A stretch of 15,524 nucleotides of DNA, from NCBI GenBank assembly GCA_934699305.1, contig CAKUWM010000037.1:1-15524 (forward strand). Reading direction: 5' to 3'. This document shows, piece by piece, positions 8,539 to 15,524 of the stretch. The notes under the pieces were generated by a model. It did not search any database, had not been told where the DNA came from, and saw only the letters and a list, made by a program, of their open reading frames with translations. Every line of letters begins with the position of its first letter. Positions within the stretch are counted from its first letter, which is position 1. The DNA comes from an uncultured Saprospiraceae bacterium (GTDB taxonomy: Bacteria > Bacteroidota > Bacteroidia > Chitinophagales > Saprospiraceae). The translations under genes and the position numbers were made by a program.

Positions 8539-8571
8539 TATGTGTAATTTTTAAATGCGGTTGAATTTCCT

Positions 8572-8579
8572 TAATCTTG
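8572..8579 (+). promoter_or_regulatory. Possible proximal dnaB promoter (-7 element)
   Basis: TAATCTTG matches TAnnTTTG with one mismatch, about 28 bp before the dnaB ATG. Only a poor T-rich -33 match occurs at 8549-8552. It would give a leader of about 20 nt. It overlaps the TTG at 8577, which argues against that codon being the true start. Confidence 0.25.
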
Positions 8580-8606
8580 CATTTCTTACGCAATAAAAAT
8601 AATTAT

Positions 8607-10148
8607 ATGCCGAATCCAAAATCAAGCAATCCTGGTTTGAAGACCAATTTACGTACTTTAAAGAGGTCTAATGATAGTGATTTAGGCATTGCCGGGAAGA
8701 TTATACCTCAAGCAGTTCCGGTAGAGGAGGTTGTTTTAGGAGCGATTATGATAGACATGAATTCGATGTCAGCCGTATTGGATATGCTCAAGCCTGAAGT
8801 GTTTTATAGTCAGGCACATGCTAAGATTTTTGCCGCTATGATGCGGATTTTTAACAGAACAGAGCCTATCGACTTATTAACAGTCCACGAAGATTTAAAA
8901 AAGGCAGGCGAACTGGAAGAAGTTGGAGGTCCTGCATACCTTGCCGAATTGACTTCAAAGGTCGGGAATTCGGCCAACGTCGAACATCATGCACGTATCA
9001 TTGTCCAGAAGTATATTCAACGTGAATTGATACATGTGTCTAATCTGGTCATCAAAGACAGTTATGAAGACGTAAAAGATGTATTTGATATCCTTGATGA
9101 AGCAGAGCAAAACTTATATCGAATTACGGATAACAACCTGAATAGTGGACCCCAGTCGCTGTCCGCACTGGCGAGTCAGGTCCGGATCAGGATGGAGGAA
9201 ATGGCCCAAAAGCCGGATGGACTCACCGGCGTTCCTACAGGTTATAGGGAATTGGATCGGTTGACTTCGGGATGGCAAGATTCTGATTTGATCATTCTTG
9301 CTGCCCGTCCGAGTGTGGGTAAGACGGCTTTAGCCCTGTCTATGGCTATCAATGCTGCCAAGCACGATTGCCCGGTCGCTATTTTTTCATTGGAAATGTC
9401 CAATCTGCAGATGGCTCAACGTATTATTTCAATGGAAGCAGAGATTTCCAGTGAAAACTTGCGCAATGGTAAGCTCAATGATGATGATCTGAAGAGATTT
9501 CATAAAGTCCTTATGCAAGATTCTGATATGAAGATCTTTATAGACGACACTCCCTCAATCAATATTTTTGAATTGCGCGCTAAATGCCGCCGTTTGAAGA
9601 TGCAACACCATATCAAACTCATTATAATTGACTACCTTCAATTAATCTCGGCTGGAAGCGATACCGGTGGTGGGGGCAACCGAACACAGGAAGTGTCGGT
9701 TATATCACGAGCCTTGAAGGGACTGGCCAAGGAGTTGAATGTTCCTGTTGTTGCCTTGTCTCAGTTGAGTAGGGCGGTGGAAGCCAGAGCTGATAAAAGA
9801 CCGATGCTCGCCGACCTTAGAGAATCCGGGTCTATTGAGCAGGATGCAGATATCGTAGGATTTATATACCGACCGGATTATCACAACTTAGATAATAATG
9901 GAGGTCAAAATAACGCAGATTTTGAAGCTGAACTTCTCATACAAAAACATAGGAACGGAGCATTAGGCAATATTAAAATGAAATTTGTCAAAAGTTTTGC
10001 CAAGTATGTTGACACGATGGAAGCCAATTTCTTTAGTAACTTTGGATCGGAAAATATGAATACCGATGGTTCAAATAACACAAGTCAAGGCGTGATTGTT
10101 AAAAAAAGCCGTGCCAACGATGATAATTTCACGGATGTTCCTTTTTAA
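8607..10148 (+). CDS. dnaB: Replicative DNA helicase DnaB
   Basis: A 513-residue homohexameric helicase that unwinds the replication fork 5' to 3' and recruits primase. The N-terminal DnaB domain (about 33-135; VPVEEVVLGAIMID) is followed by a linker and the RecA-like ATPase domain (about 190-475). Visible motifs are Walker A ARPSVGKT (233-240), the catalytic glutamate region FSLEMS (E263), Walker B LIIIDYLQLI (338-347), SQLSRAVEAR, and the arginine-finger region QKHRNG (446-451). The protein ends in the usual low-complexity tail closing with DVPF. I chose ATG 8607 over the in-frame TTG at 8577: ATG is the stronger codon, the extra ten residues are not typical of DnaB, and a promoter-like element overlaps the TTG. 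It is transcribed away from the DnaA-box cluster and ends 111 bp before the convergent MFS gene. No intein or frameshift is seen. Confidence 0.97.
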   Translation: MPNPKSSNPGLKTNLRTLKRSNDSDLGIAGKIIPQAVPVEEVVLGAIMIDMNSMSAVLDMLKPEVFYSQAHAKIFAAMMRIFNRTEPIDLLTVHEDLKKAGELEEVGGPAYLAELTSKVGNSANVEHHARIIVQKYIQRELIHVSNLVIKDSYEDVKDVFDILDEAEQNLYRITDNNLNSGPQSLSALASQVRIRMEEMAQKPDGLTGVPTGYRELDRLTSGWQDSDLIILAARPSVGKTALALSMAINAAKHDCPVAIFSLEMSNLQMAQRIISMEAEISSENLRNGKLNDDDLKRFHKVLMQDSDMKIFIDDTPSINIFELRAKCRRLKMQHHIKLIIIDYLQLISAGSDTGGGGNRTQEVSVISRALKGLAKELNVPVVALSQLSRAVEARADKRPMLADLRESGSIEQDADIVGFIYRPDYHNLDNNGGQNNADFEAELLIQKHRNGALGNIKMKFVKSFAKYVDTMEANFFSNFGSENMNTDGSNNTSQGVIVKKSRANDDNFTDVPF

Positions 10149-10259
10149 AAAGGTAAACTTCTGTCTTTATAATGAACGAGAACCTTCAATTTGTAAGCTA
10201 TACAAGTCATACATTACCTTTCCGCATTTGTCTAATGAGGAATTTGGAATAATTTAAGT

Positions 10260-11495
10260 TCAAGCTATTTGATTTTTTTTAGAATTATCAATTTTAAAAA
10301 GAATATAAAATAATACAGCCGTGATAACCGCAATAACCATAGCTCCATCCCACAATACAGCAAAGCCATACGTTTTTATTGTCCACATACCTACCAGTGG
10401 TGAAATAATAAGTGAAACACTGTAGGCAAAGGAGTAAAAAGCAAGATATCGACCTAAGCCCCCTTGTGGTGCCCTATTGGCAACATAGGTTTGGATAAAT
10501 GGCATCGTCATAATTTCTCCGATACTGATGACAACCATCGATAGTATCAACCACGCCGGGTGGACAAGCCAGTTGAGCATATAAAATGAAAGACCGGTCA
10601 CCACGATTCCTGCTATTATTAATTTTTGATGATCAATCCGATTGCCAATCAAATACACAAAGGTCATCTCTGTAAAAAAAACGAAAAAGCCATTGATTGC
10701 AAGCAAGGTGCCTATGTGTGCTTCATTTATTTTATAAACATCCGCGAAATATACGGGTAGCGTAAACAATAATTGAAAGAATAAGGTACCAAACAATATC
10801 GTACACCCTGTGAAGCATAGGAATAAAGGGTCTTTGAGAGGATTGGATTGTTTGAGATTTTGAGTTGCATGGTGTTCTTGATATTTTTTTTCTTTATCAA
10901 AAAAATGACGTTTAAATATAAAGATAAAAAACAAAGCCGAAATAATACACGACATTCCGTCACCCCAAAATAACCAGGTGTAGGATATGGTTGCACAGAT
11001 CCCCCCTATAGCAGGTCCCACCGTATAACCCATATTCATCGCCATTCTGTTGAGTGAAAAGGATTTTGTACGGTTGTGATTATCTGTAAATGATGTCACA
11101 GAACTGTTGTTAGCCGGTCGGAAGGCATCCGAAATCAGACTCTGGAAAAATACCAATAGTAATAGTTGATGATACACTGTAACCAATGACAACAACAGCC
11201 ATCCTATACCACTTAATATCTGGCTGATAAATTGGATTTTGAAACTTCCATATTTATCAGCAAGCCAGCCACCCGCTAATACCCCCACCATAGACCCCAT
11301 TCCATAGGATGACAAAATCCATCCTGCCTGAATCTCCGTAAAATGAAGATGATGTGTTAAGTATATGCTCATAAAAGGAAAGACCATAGCCCCGGATCGG
11401 TTGATCAGCATTATTAAGGAAAGCCACCATACTTCCGATCGAATGCCTGAATATGCATTGATGTATAATTGCTTTATCTTTTTGTGTATGGTCAT
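10260..11495 (-). CDS. Major facilitator superfamily transporter (DHA1/drug-efflux-like)
   Basis: A 411-residue inner-membrane protein with about twelve hydrophobic segments and a hydrophilic central loop (about 196-222), the usual MFS 6+6 layout. The cytoplasmic motif A is clear at GGWLADKYG (75-83), and NMGYTVGPAIGG (154-165) resembles the antiporter motif C typical of DHA1 exporters. The second half contains RAPQGGLGRYLAFYSFAYS, also characteristic of this group. Transport is presumably proton-coupled; substrate is unknown. The ATG start lies 32 bp after the nitrilase stop on the same strand, so the two genes probably form one operon, suggesting that the transporter handles a substrate or product of that hydrolase (inference). 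The gene converges with dnaB. Confidence 0.9.
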   Translation of the reverse strand: MTIHKKIKQLYINAYSGIRSEVWWLSLIMLINRSGAMVFPFMSIYLTHHLHFTEIQAGWILSSYGMGSMVGVLAGGWLADKYGSFKIQFISQILSGIGWLLLSLVTVYHQLLLLVFFQSLISDAFRPANNSSVTSFTDNHNRTKSFSLNRMAMNMGYTVGPAIGGICATISYTWLFWGDGMSCIISALFFIFIFKRHFFDKEKKYQEHHATQNLKQSNPLKDPLFLCFTGCTILFGTLFFQLLFTLPVYFADVYKINEAHIGTLLAINGFFVFFTEMTFVYLIGNRIDHQKLIIAGIVVTGLSFYMLNWLVHPAWLILSMVVISIGEIMTMPFIQTYVANRAPQGGLGRYLAFYSFAYSVSLIISPLVGMWTIKTYGFAVLWDGAMVIAVITAVLFYILFKIDNSKKNQIA

Positions 11496-11527
11496 ACAAT
11501 GAATCCTCTAAATTGATGGCGGTAGGT

Positions 11528-12433
11528 TTAAGTTAGGTCTATTCTTTCTATCCGGATATTTGTGTCCTTCACTCCTATGTGTAATCTCTTGTGGTCTTTG
11601 AAATTCAATACTTGACCATGAGAACGTATCTTTGTAAGTATGTCTAAATCAAGTTCTTCGATTATTCCTCCTTCTTCCTGAGGGTGTCCACTGGTGATGA
11701 TTCCTCCTGTTGGGAAGCCTATGTCCGGAGTGCTGTAATATGCAGCATAACCAAAGCATGGATTGACCAACGACCATTCTGCATTCCCAATGACTTGAGA
11801 CACCACTGTATAACATTGGTATTCCATGGCTCTCGCACGGGCACCTATGTGTACACGACTTGCACCCTGTATGGTTTTGGTACAGCTTGGTACCATAATG
11901 ATTTGAGCACCCGCTTCGGTGAGATGGTACGTCCCAACCGGAAATTCAATGTCATAACAGTTTTGTATCCCGAATAGACAATATCCCGTGTCAAATAGCG
12001 CCAACTCTTTTTCTCCTTCTTTAAAATTCCAATCTTCCTCTTCAAATCTGGTAAGCCACCACTTGTCTTGATATGCGGATTTGCCGGATGGGGAAAAAAC
12101 ATAAACTCGATTGACATAATGATTATCTTGTAAAACGGGGAAACTTGGAGCTATAATTGTGGCATCATATTTTGAAGCCATTAAGCCAAAATGAGATTGA
12201 AACATGGGCAACAACTCCTGCATTTCTTTCAATTGCTTTGAAATACTTTTCTGTATTGATGGCTCAAATAAACTTACCAAATCCATAGACCCATATTCCG
12301 GGAAAAGAATAATTTGTACGTTGTGAGAAGTAGATGACTCAACCCATTTTTCAATGTTGGATTTCCACTCTACCACTGAATTAAACGGACGAAGTGCATA
12401 TTGTATAGAATTGATTTTTACCTTTTTTCTCAT
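11528..12433 (-). CDS. Carbon-nitrogen hydrolase (nitrilase superfamily amidase)
   Basis: A 301-residue cytosolic enzyme hydrolysing non-peptide C-N bonds. The catalytic triad is visible: E46 in LFPEYG, K124 in YQDKWW, and C159 in GIQNCYDIEFP. Further family signatures are VPSCTKTIQGASRVHIGARARAMEYQ split around 181-205 and the late GNAEWSLVN. The overall pattern resembles the nitrilase half of GNAT-nitrilase fusion proteins, but no acetyltransferase domain is attached here. The substrate cannot be assigned. The ATG start is followed directly by the first beta strand (VKINSIQYALRPF), which is normal for the fold. It is first of an inferred two-gene operon with the MFS transporter downstream. 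A TATTTTTG -7 element lies just upstream. Confidence 0.9.
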   Translation of the reverse strand: MRKKVKINSIQYALRPFNSVVEWKSNIEKWVESSTSHNVQIILFPEYGSMDLVSLFEPSIQKSISKQLKEMQELLPMFQSHFGLMASKYDATIIAPSFPVLQDNHYVNRVYVFSPSGKSAYQDKWWLTRFEEEDWNFKEGEKELALFDTGYCLFGIQNCYDIEFPVGTYHLTEAGAQIIMVPSCTKTIQGASRVHIGARARAMEYQCYTVVSQVIGNAEWSLVNPCFGYAAYYSTPDIGFPTGGIITSGHPQEEGGIIEELDLDILTKIRSHGQVLNFKDHKRLHIGVKDTNIRIERIDLT

Positions 12434-12458
12434 TTGGAAATGTATGAGTTTGAGGTTT

Positions 12459-12466
12459 CAAAAATA
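12459..12466 (-). promoter_or_regulatory. Probable promoter (-7 element) of the nitrilase-MFS operon
   Basis: On the minus strand 12466 to 12459 reads TATTTTTG, a perfect TAnnTTTG, 25 bp before the nitrilase ATG. The predicted leader is about 20 nt. No TTTG is seen at the -33 position, so support is partial. Confidence 0.4.
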
Positions 12467-12725
12467 AGTTTTTTGGACATTTACGGATGAATTAATTTAA
12501 ACCCGGATTTATCAGTAAAGGTTTTGAAAAACTGTATAGTGCTGACTATGAGTCGTACATCGATTCAGCATGTGTCAAATGCGGAATGTGGGTTTATCCA
12601 TTTCAACATTTTTATAACATTAAAATTTCATTTTTAACGTGTTATAGAGCAATGAAATAAAGTTTATTAATTTGATATTAAAATAATAACTAAATTTACA
12701 TCCAAGAGCCTGCACCCTTTTATTA

Positions 12726-12737
12726 CGAATATATTCG
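12726..12737. repeat. 12-bp perfect palindrome upstream of the P-domain gene start
   Basis: CGAATATATTCG is a perfect palindrome ending 4 bp before the ATG at 12742. It could be an operator half-site pair, or a short RNA hairpin near the ribosome-binding region. No family of regulator can be named. With no spacer loop, hairpin formation would cost some base pairs. Confidence 0.3.
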
Positions 12738-12741
12738 CACA

Positions 12742-15524
12742 ATGAAGATATTGACTTTCATAGGCTTGTTTTTATTTCCATGGATTACGGTTGCTCAATG
12801 TGGGTATTCGGGAAAACTCTTTGTTCCTGACGCTTCCGTAACACAATATTTTATTCAAGTGAATGGAGCTGCATTCAATGATTTGAGTGTTGGTGGACAG
12901 GGAGTATGCAGAGTAAATCTTACTTTCAAACATCCACACGTCGGTGATTTGGGTATTAAGTTGAAAAGCCCATCAGGTCAATCCATTTCCTTGATTGGCG
13001 CAGTGGGAAACAGTGCGAATACCTCCGGAAGCACCTGGGATGTTCACTTTGTTAGGCAAAGCACAATACCTCAACCGGATATTGGCATTTTACCACAATG
13101 GTCCAATACCTCCAACTGGACTATTAATAATTCTTATACAGGTACATACCATCCGATGATCGGTAATCAATTAGAACAGATGAATATTGGACCGGTCAAT
13201 GGATTGTGGATTATTGAGATTACGGACGGCTCTCAATTAGATATAGGCGAACTGATCGCCTTTTCTATAGAATTTTGTCAACCGCAAGGGATTACATGCT
13301 CCTCCTGTATTCCGGAAGCCGGAAGTTTTTCTATTTCGGAAATAAAAGGGTGTGAAGGAAGTCCATCCTTAAAACCCAACTTCAATATCCAATACCTCAA
13401 TGGCGGCAATGGAGCAGGATTTAAATACAAATTTATTGTGAGCAGACAGGATGATAAAATTATTGCTATCCTCGATTCACTCGATTTCAGAGCCTTCCCG
13501 TCAGGCACATACCAAGCATGCGGTATCGTTCTGAGCAGCGGAAGTGAGCCGCTGCTGCCGGCAATAGATACATCCGAAATTATGAGTACATGGCGAAGCA
13601 GATACTACGATGGATTGCCTGAGTTTTGCGGTGATATTTCCTTAGGATGTATAGTTGTGAAAATAAGACCAATCAGTGTGAATCCGGAGAAAATTGTATA
13701 TATATGTAAAAATAATCCAATATATATTGAAGGTGATACAATCACTTCTCCCGGCTTATATTCCTATTCTTATAACAATCGATTTGGTTGTGATTCAATT
13801 GTGAAATACCGTGTCCAACCGGTTCTGTTTAATCAAACACTTGTTGTTTCCGATAAATTAACATGTAATCGAAAAGAAACAATTGTCAGATTGGAAGGAT
13901 CATATCCGCCTCAGACAAATATGGTTTGGTTTAATGAATGGGGTGTAATTCGTTCCGGTATTGATTTGGATACGTTGATAGTGACAAGCCCCGGGGTAAT
14001 TTATCTTGCATTGGAACGGAGTGGATGTAGGGATACATTGAGTATTGAAGTCGAGGTAGATAATACTTTGCCGATTGTCAATATATCATCAGGACACCTA
14101 AACTGTGATCAGCCCTCTATTGTGATAAATACTACTGTGAGTCCTTCTAATGTAACATTCAGCTGGACCGGCCCCGGTGGATATACTTCAAATAGCCCTG
14201 ACCCAATCGTAACTATTCCCGGAATCTATCATGTTGTCGTAATCAAGGATGATGGTTGTGAAATTTCAAAGGATGTGTTGGTAACCGGTGATTTTAAAAT
14301 GCCTGATTTTAGTTTTCAGGCACAAAATAAAAATTGTTCAGCGGACACGATTACTATTGGTATGAGCACTACAGATCAATTGAGAAGTATGGAATGGTTG
14401 CTTCCTGATAGTGAATTAAAATATACAAATTCCATAATTACCGACCAAAACGGATGGTTCTTTTTGACTGTCACGGGGAACAACGGTTGTGTGAAAAAGG
14501 ATAGTATTCTAATAAAGTTCAAGACTCAAAATCCGGATATTCAGGTGATGGATGCTCATATCAATTGCCTCATACCAGTCATACAACTTCCGGCAACCTC
14601 ACAACAGCAAAATTTTGCCATTACTTGGTCAGGGCCGGGCGGCTTTACCTCCAATATTCTAAGCCCGACTATCGATACAGCCGGGATTTATACCGCCATT
14701 GCGACAAGTGGTAACAACTGTATCAGCCGTGTGCAGATAAAAGTGACCGGGGATTTTAAAACTCCTAAATTGACCATTTCCCCCAATCAGTTTAAATGCA
14801 AGACTGACAGCCTTAGGATAAATACCGTTTCCATTCCAAATAATGTTCTATTTATATGGGAAGGTCCCAATAATTATTCGTCTCAATATTCCGATCCTTA
14901 TGTGTATGAATCCGGATGGTATTATGCTACAGTTACTTCACCCAATGGTTGTTTCAAGGTGGATAGTGTATTCATTGACCAAAGTGTATTTAATCCGGAT
15001 ATAACAGTAGAAGATGGTGAAATTACCTGTCAAATAGATAGTGCTCAACTGATTGTCAACACCATTAATCCTGCCAATCCCGTGATTCAGTGGACCGGAC
15101 CCAATAATTATTTTTCAGGCCAAAAAGCCCCTTGGGTCAAGAGGGCTGGTCAGTATTGGGTGAAAGTAATAAATAAAGCCAATGGATGTTTTACTAAGAA
15201 ATCTGTGATAATTGTTGATAATACAGGTATCCCCAAAGTTACTTTATTTCAGGATAGCATCAATTGCTCCCGAACAGATGCGACCATCGGCTTTGTCAAC
15301 AACTCAACATTGAAGGAGTATTACTGGATTACACCCATTCAGGATACAGTGTTTCAAAAGACCACAATCACAACAGCTATCGAAGATACATTCGACCTGC
15401 GGATAAAAAATATATATGGTTGTGTCCTGGACACTTTTATCCTTGTTTCACCGGATCATTCAATACCTAAAATTACGGTTCCGGACTTTGTTCTTTCTTG
15501 TGAAAACCCAATAGTCCGACTGTC
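12742..15524 (+). CDS. Secreted P-domain protein with cysteine-paired Ig/PKD-like repeats (3' end outside window)
   Basis: The frame opens at ATG 12742 and stays open to the window edge (927 codons and 2 nt), so the gene is truncated by the window, not broken. Residues 1-18 form a signal peptide (hydrophobic ILTFIGLFLF, TVA|Q). C20 is not a lipobox because Q precedes it. Residues about 35-179 match the proprotein-convertase P-domain (VNLTFKHPHVGDLGIKLKSP, NGLWIIEITDG, FSIEFC). Residues 180-313 form a cysteine-rich module (CSSC, SGTYQACGIVLSSG, LPEFCGDISLGC) common in large Saprospiraceae surface proteins, followed by a GCDSI module (C322 to C350). Seven complete Ig/PKD-like repeats of 77-79 residues run from about 366, and an eighth begins at 910. 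This architecture normally ends in a type IX secretion (gliding-motility-type) C-terminal sorting domain; that end is not seen here. No protease domain is present, so P-domain use in adhesion or surface assembly is inferred. Confidence 0.88.
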   Translation, partial: MKILTFIGLFLFPWITVAQCGYSGKLFVPDASVTQYFIQVNGAAFNDLSVGGQGVCRVNLTFKHPHVGDLGIKLKSPSGQSISLIGAVGNSANTSGSTWDVHFVRQSTIPQPDIGILPQWSNTSNWTINNSYTGTYHPMIGNQLEQMNIGPVNGLWIIEITDGSQLDIGELIAFSIEFCQPQGITCSSCIPEAGSFSISEIKGCEGSPSLKPNFNIQYLNGGNGAGFKYKFIVSRQDDKIIAILDSLDFRAFPSGTYQACGIVLSSGSEPLLPAIDTSEIMSTWRSRYYDGLPEFCGDISLGCIVVKIRPISVNPEKIVYICKNNPIYIEGDTITSPGLYSYSYNNRFGCDSIVKYRVQPVLFNQTLVVSDKLTCNRKETIVRLEGSYPPQTNMVWFNEWGVIRSGIDLDTLIVTSPGVIYLALERSGCRDTLSIEVEVDNTLPIVNISSGHLNCDQPSIVINTTVSPSNVTFSWTGPGGYTSNSPDPIVTIPGIYHVVVIKDDGCEISKDVLVTGDFKMPDFSFQAQNKNCSADTITIGMSTTDQLRSMEWLLPDSELKYTNSIITDQNGWFFLTVTGNNGCVKKDSILIKFKTQNPDIQVMDAHINCLIPVIQLPATSQQQNFAITWSGPGGFTSNILSPTIDTAGIYTAIATSGNNCISRVQIKVTGDFKTPKLTISPNQFKCKTDSLRINTVSIPNNVLFIWEGPNNYSSQYSDPYVYESGWYYATVTSPNGCFKVDSVFIDQSVFNPDITVEDGEITCQIDSAQLIVNTINPANPVIQWTGPNNYFSGQKAPWVKRAGQYWVKVINKANGCFTKKSVIIVDNTGIPKVTLFQDSINCSRTDATIGFVNNSTLKEYYWITPIQDTVFQKTTITTAIEDTFDLRIKNIYGCVLDTFILVSPDHSIPKITVPDFVLSCENPIVRL
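13837..15524 (+). repeat. Tandem Ig/PKD-like protein repeats, seven complete and one partial
   Basis: Repeat starts, marked by a Pro just before each, are near 13837, 14074, 14305, 14536, 14767, 14998, 15235 and 15469; lengths are 79, 77, 77, 77, 77, 79 and 78 residues. Each has a Cys near position 11 and another, usually after Gly, near position 62, probably a disulfide, with a central Trp near 31 that is W-[TSE]-GP in repeats 2, 4, 5 and 6. Repeats 2 and 4 share GPGG[YF]TSN and end VTGDFK-x-P. Repeats 3 and 5 share GW-x(3)-TVT-x(2)-NGC and end NP. Units 2-3 and 4-5 therefore look like a duplicated 154-residue pair. Confidence 0.8.

Larger units (their letters stand above)
8281..8560. other. 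oriC: Candidate chromosomal replication origin (oriC) region
   Basis: This lies in the 520-bp gap between the divergent metH and dnaB genes. By hand count 8281-8460 has 26 G/C in 180 bp (about 86% AT), which could serve as an unwinding region. It is followed by three direct DnaA boxes at exact 21-bp intervals (8470-8520), then DnaA-trio-like triplets and a short second AT-rich stretch. All four genes to the left run leftward and dnaB runs rightward, as expected if forks leave this site in both directions. Against this, the nitrilase-MFS pair on the right runs opposite to the fork, and only three strong boxes are present. The main alternative is that the boxes are an operator through which DnaA controls dnaB. 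I favour oriC moderately. Confidence 0.5.
10220..12586. repeat. Short inverted repeat flanking the nitrilase-MFS pair
   Basis: TTCCGCATTTG at 10220-10230 lies 30 bp beyond the MFS stop. Its reverse complement CAAATGCGGAA is at 12576-12586, upstream of the nitrilase promoter. Reading outward from this core, agreement extends to 15 of 18 bp (ending C-x-x-ATG). No transposase, target-site duplication or longer repeat accompanies it, so chance is quite possible. Confidence 0.2.
12434..12741. other. Divergent regulatory region between the nitrilase gene and the P-domain gene
   Basis: A 308-bp AT-rich gap with divergent transcription on its two sides. It holds the nitrilase -7 element (12459-12466). 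An imperfect stem-loop has outer arms TATAACA (12613-12619) and TGTTATA (12640-12646) and an inner TTAAAAT/ATTTTTAA pairing. A weak rightward promoter candidate, TTTG at 12671-12674 and TAAATTTA at 12691-12698, has only a 16-nt spacer. A 12-bp palindrome lies at 12726-12737, just before the P-domain gene start. No ORF or RNA gene is evident. Confidence 0.4.

Noticed and set aside
8577..8606. TTG start giving dnaB ten extra N-terminal residues
   Set aside because: A stronger ATG at 8607 is available, the extra residues are unlike DnaB N-termini, and a promoter-like -7 element overlaps the TTG.
10149..10221. Inverted repeat AAAGGTAA (10149-10156) / TTACCTTT (10214-10221) as a dnaB terminator
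   Set aside because: The 57-nt loop is too long and no T-run follows; the nearby 14-bp palindrome at 10140-10153 spans the stop codon and has no loop.
12790..12804. C20 of the P-domain protein as a lipoprotein attachment cysteine
   Set aside because: The residue before it is Gln, not Gly, Ala or Ser, so the lipobox rule fails; TVA|Q is a normal signal peptidase I site.
13278..13508. Minus-strand open frame of 76 codons inside the P-domain gene
   Set aside because: It is antisense to a continuous long reading frame with clear domain signatures and has no recognisable features of its own.

Overview
The window looks like chromosomal DNA from a member of the Bacteroidota, probably Saprospiraceae or a close relative. 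The evidence is a Bacteroidota-type DUF3276/PUR protein, an EF-G2-type paralogue with the GTPase motif changes known from Bacteroides, several TAnnTTTG promoter elements, weak or absent Shine-Dalgarno sequences, and a large secreted protein (P-domain plus cysteine-paired Ig-like repeats) of the kind exported by type IX secretion in Saprospiraceae. No tRNA, rRNA, CRISPR array, insertion sequence or phage gene is visible.

Left part (1-8086): four genes, all on the minus strand. In the order transcribed they are a cobalamin-dependent methionine synthase (metH, TTG start), an EF-G2-like translation factor closed by a clear hairpin terminator, a small PUR-domain nucleic-acid-binding protein with its own promoter (GTG start), and a secreted nucleotide pyrophosphatase/phosphodiesterase-type hydrolase with all metal ligands intact.

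Centre (8087-8606): a 520-bp gene-free region, about 86% AT over 8281-8460 by hand count. It ends in three same-direction DnaA boxes (two perfect TTATCCACA, one TTTTCCACA) whose starts are exactly 21 bp apart. A run of DnaA-trio-like triplets follows the last box. The replicative helicase gene dnaB starts 86 bp further on, and metH diverges to the left. This is a good candidate for the chromosomal origin of replication, or failing that a DnaA-controlled dnaB promoter, and is the most interesting non-coding signal here.

Right part (8607-15524): dnaB runs rightward and converges on a leftward two-gene unit, a nitrilase-superfamily amidohydrolase followed 32 bp later by an MFS transporter. A 308-bp divergent intergenic region then leads to a rightward gene that is still open at the window end. 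It encodes a signal peptide, a proprotein-convertase P-domain, a cysteine-rich module, a GCDSI module and at least seven complete Ig/PKD-like repeats of 77-79 residues, some in an alternating A-B pattern. Its C-terminus, where a type IX sorting domain would be expected, lies outside the window.

Most of the window is housekeeping: replication, translation and methionine/folate metabolism. The features that deserve a second look are the origin-like region, the GTPase-deviant EF-G2, and the repeat architecture of the secreted protein.
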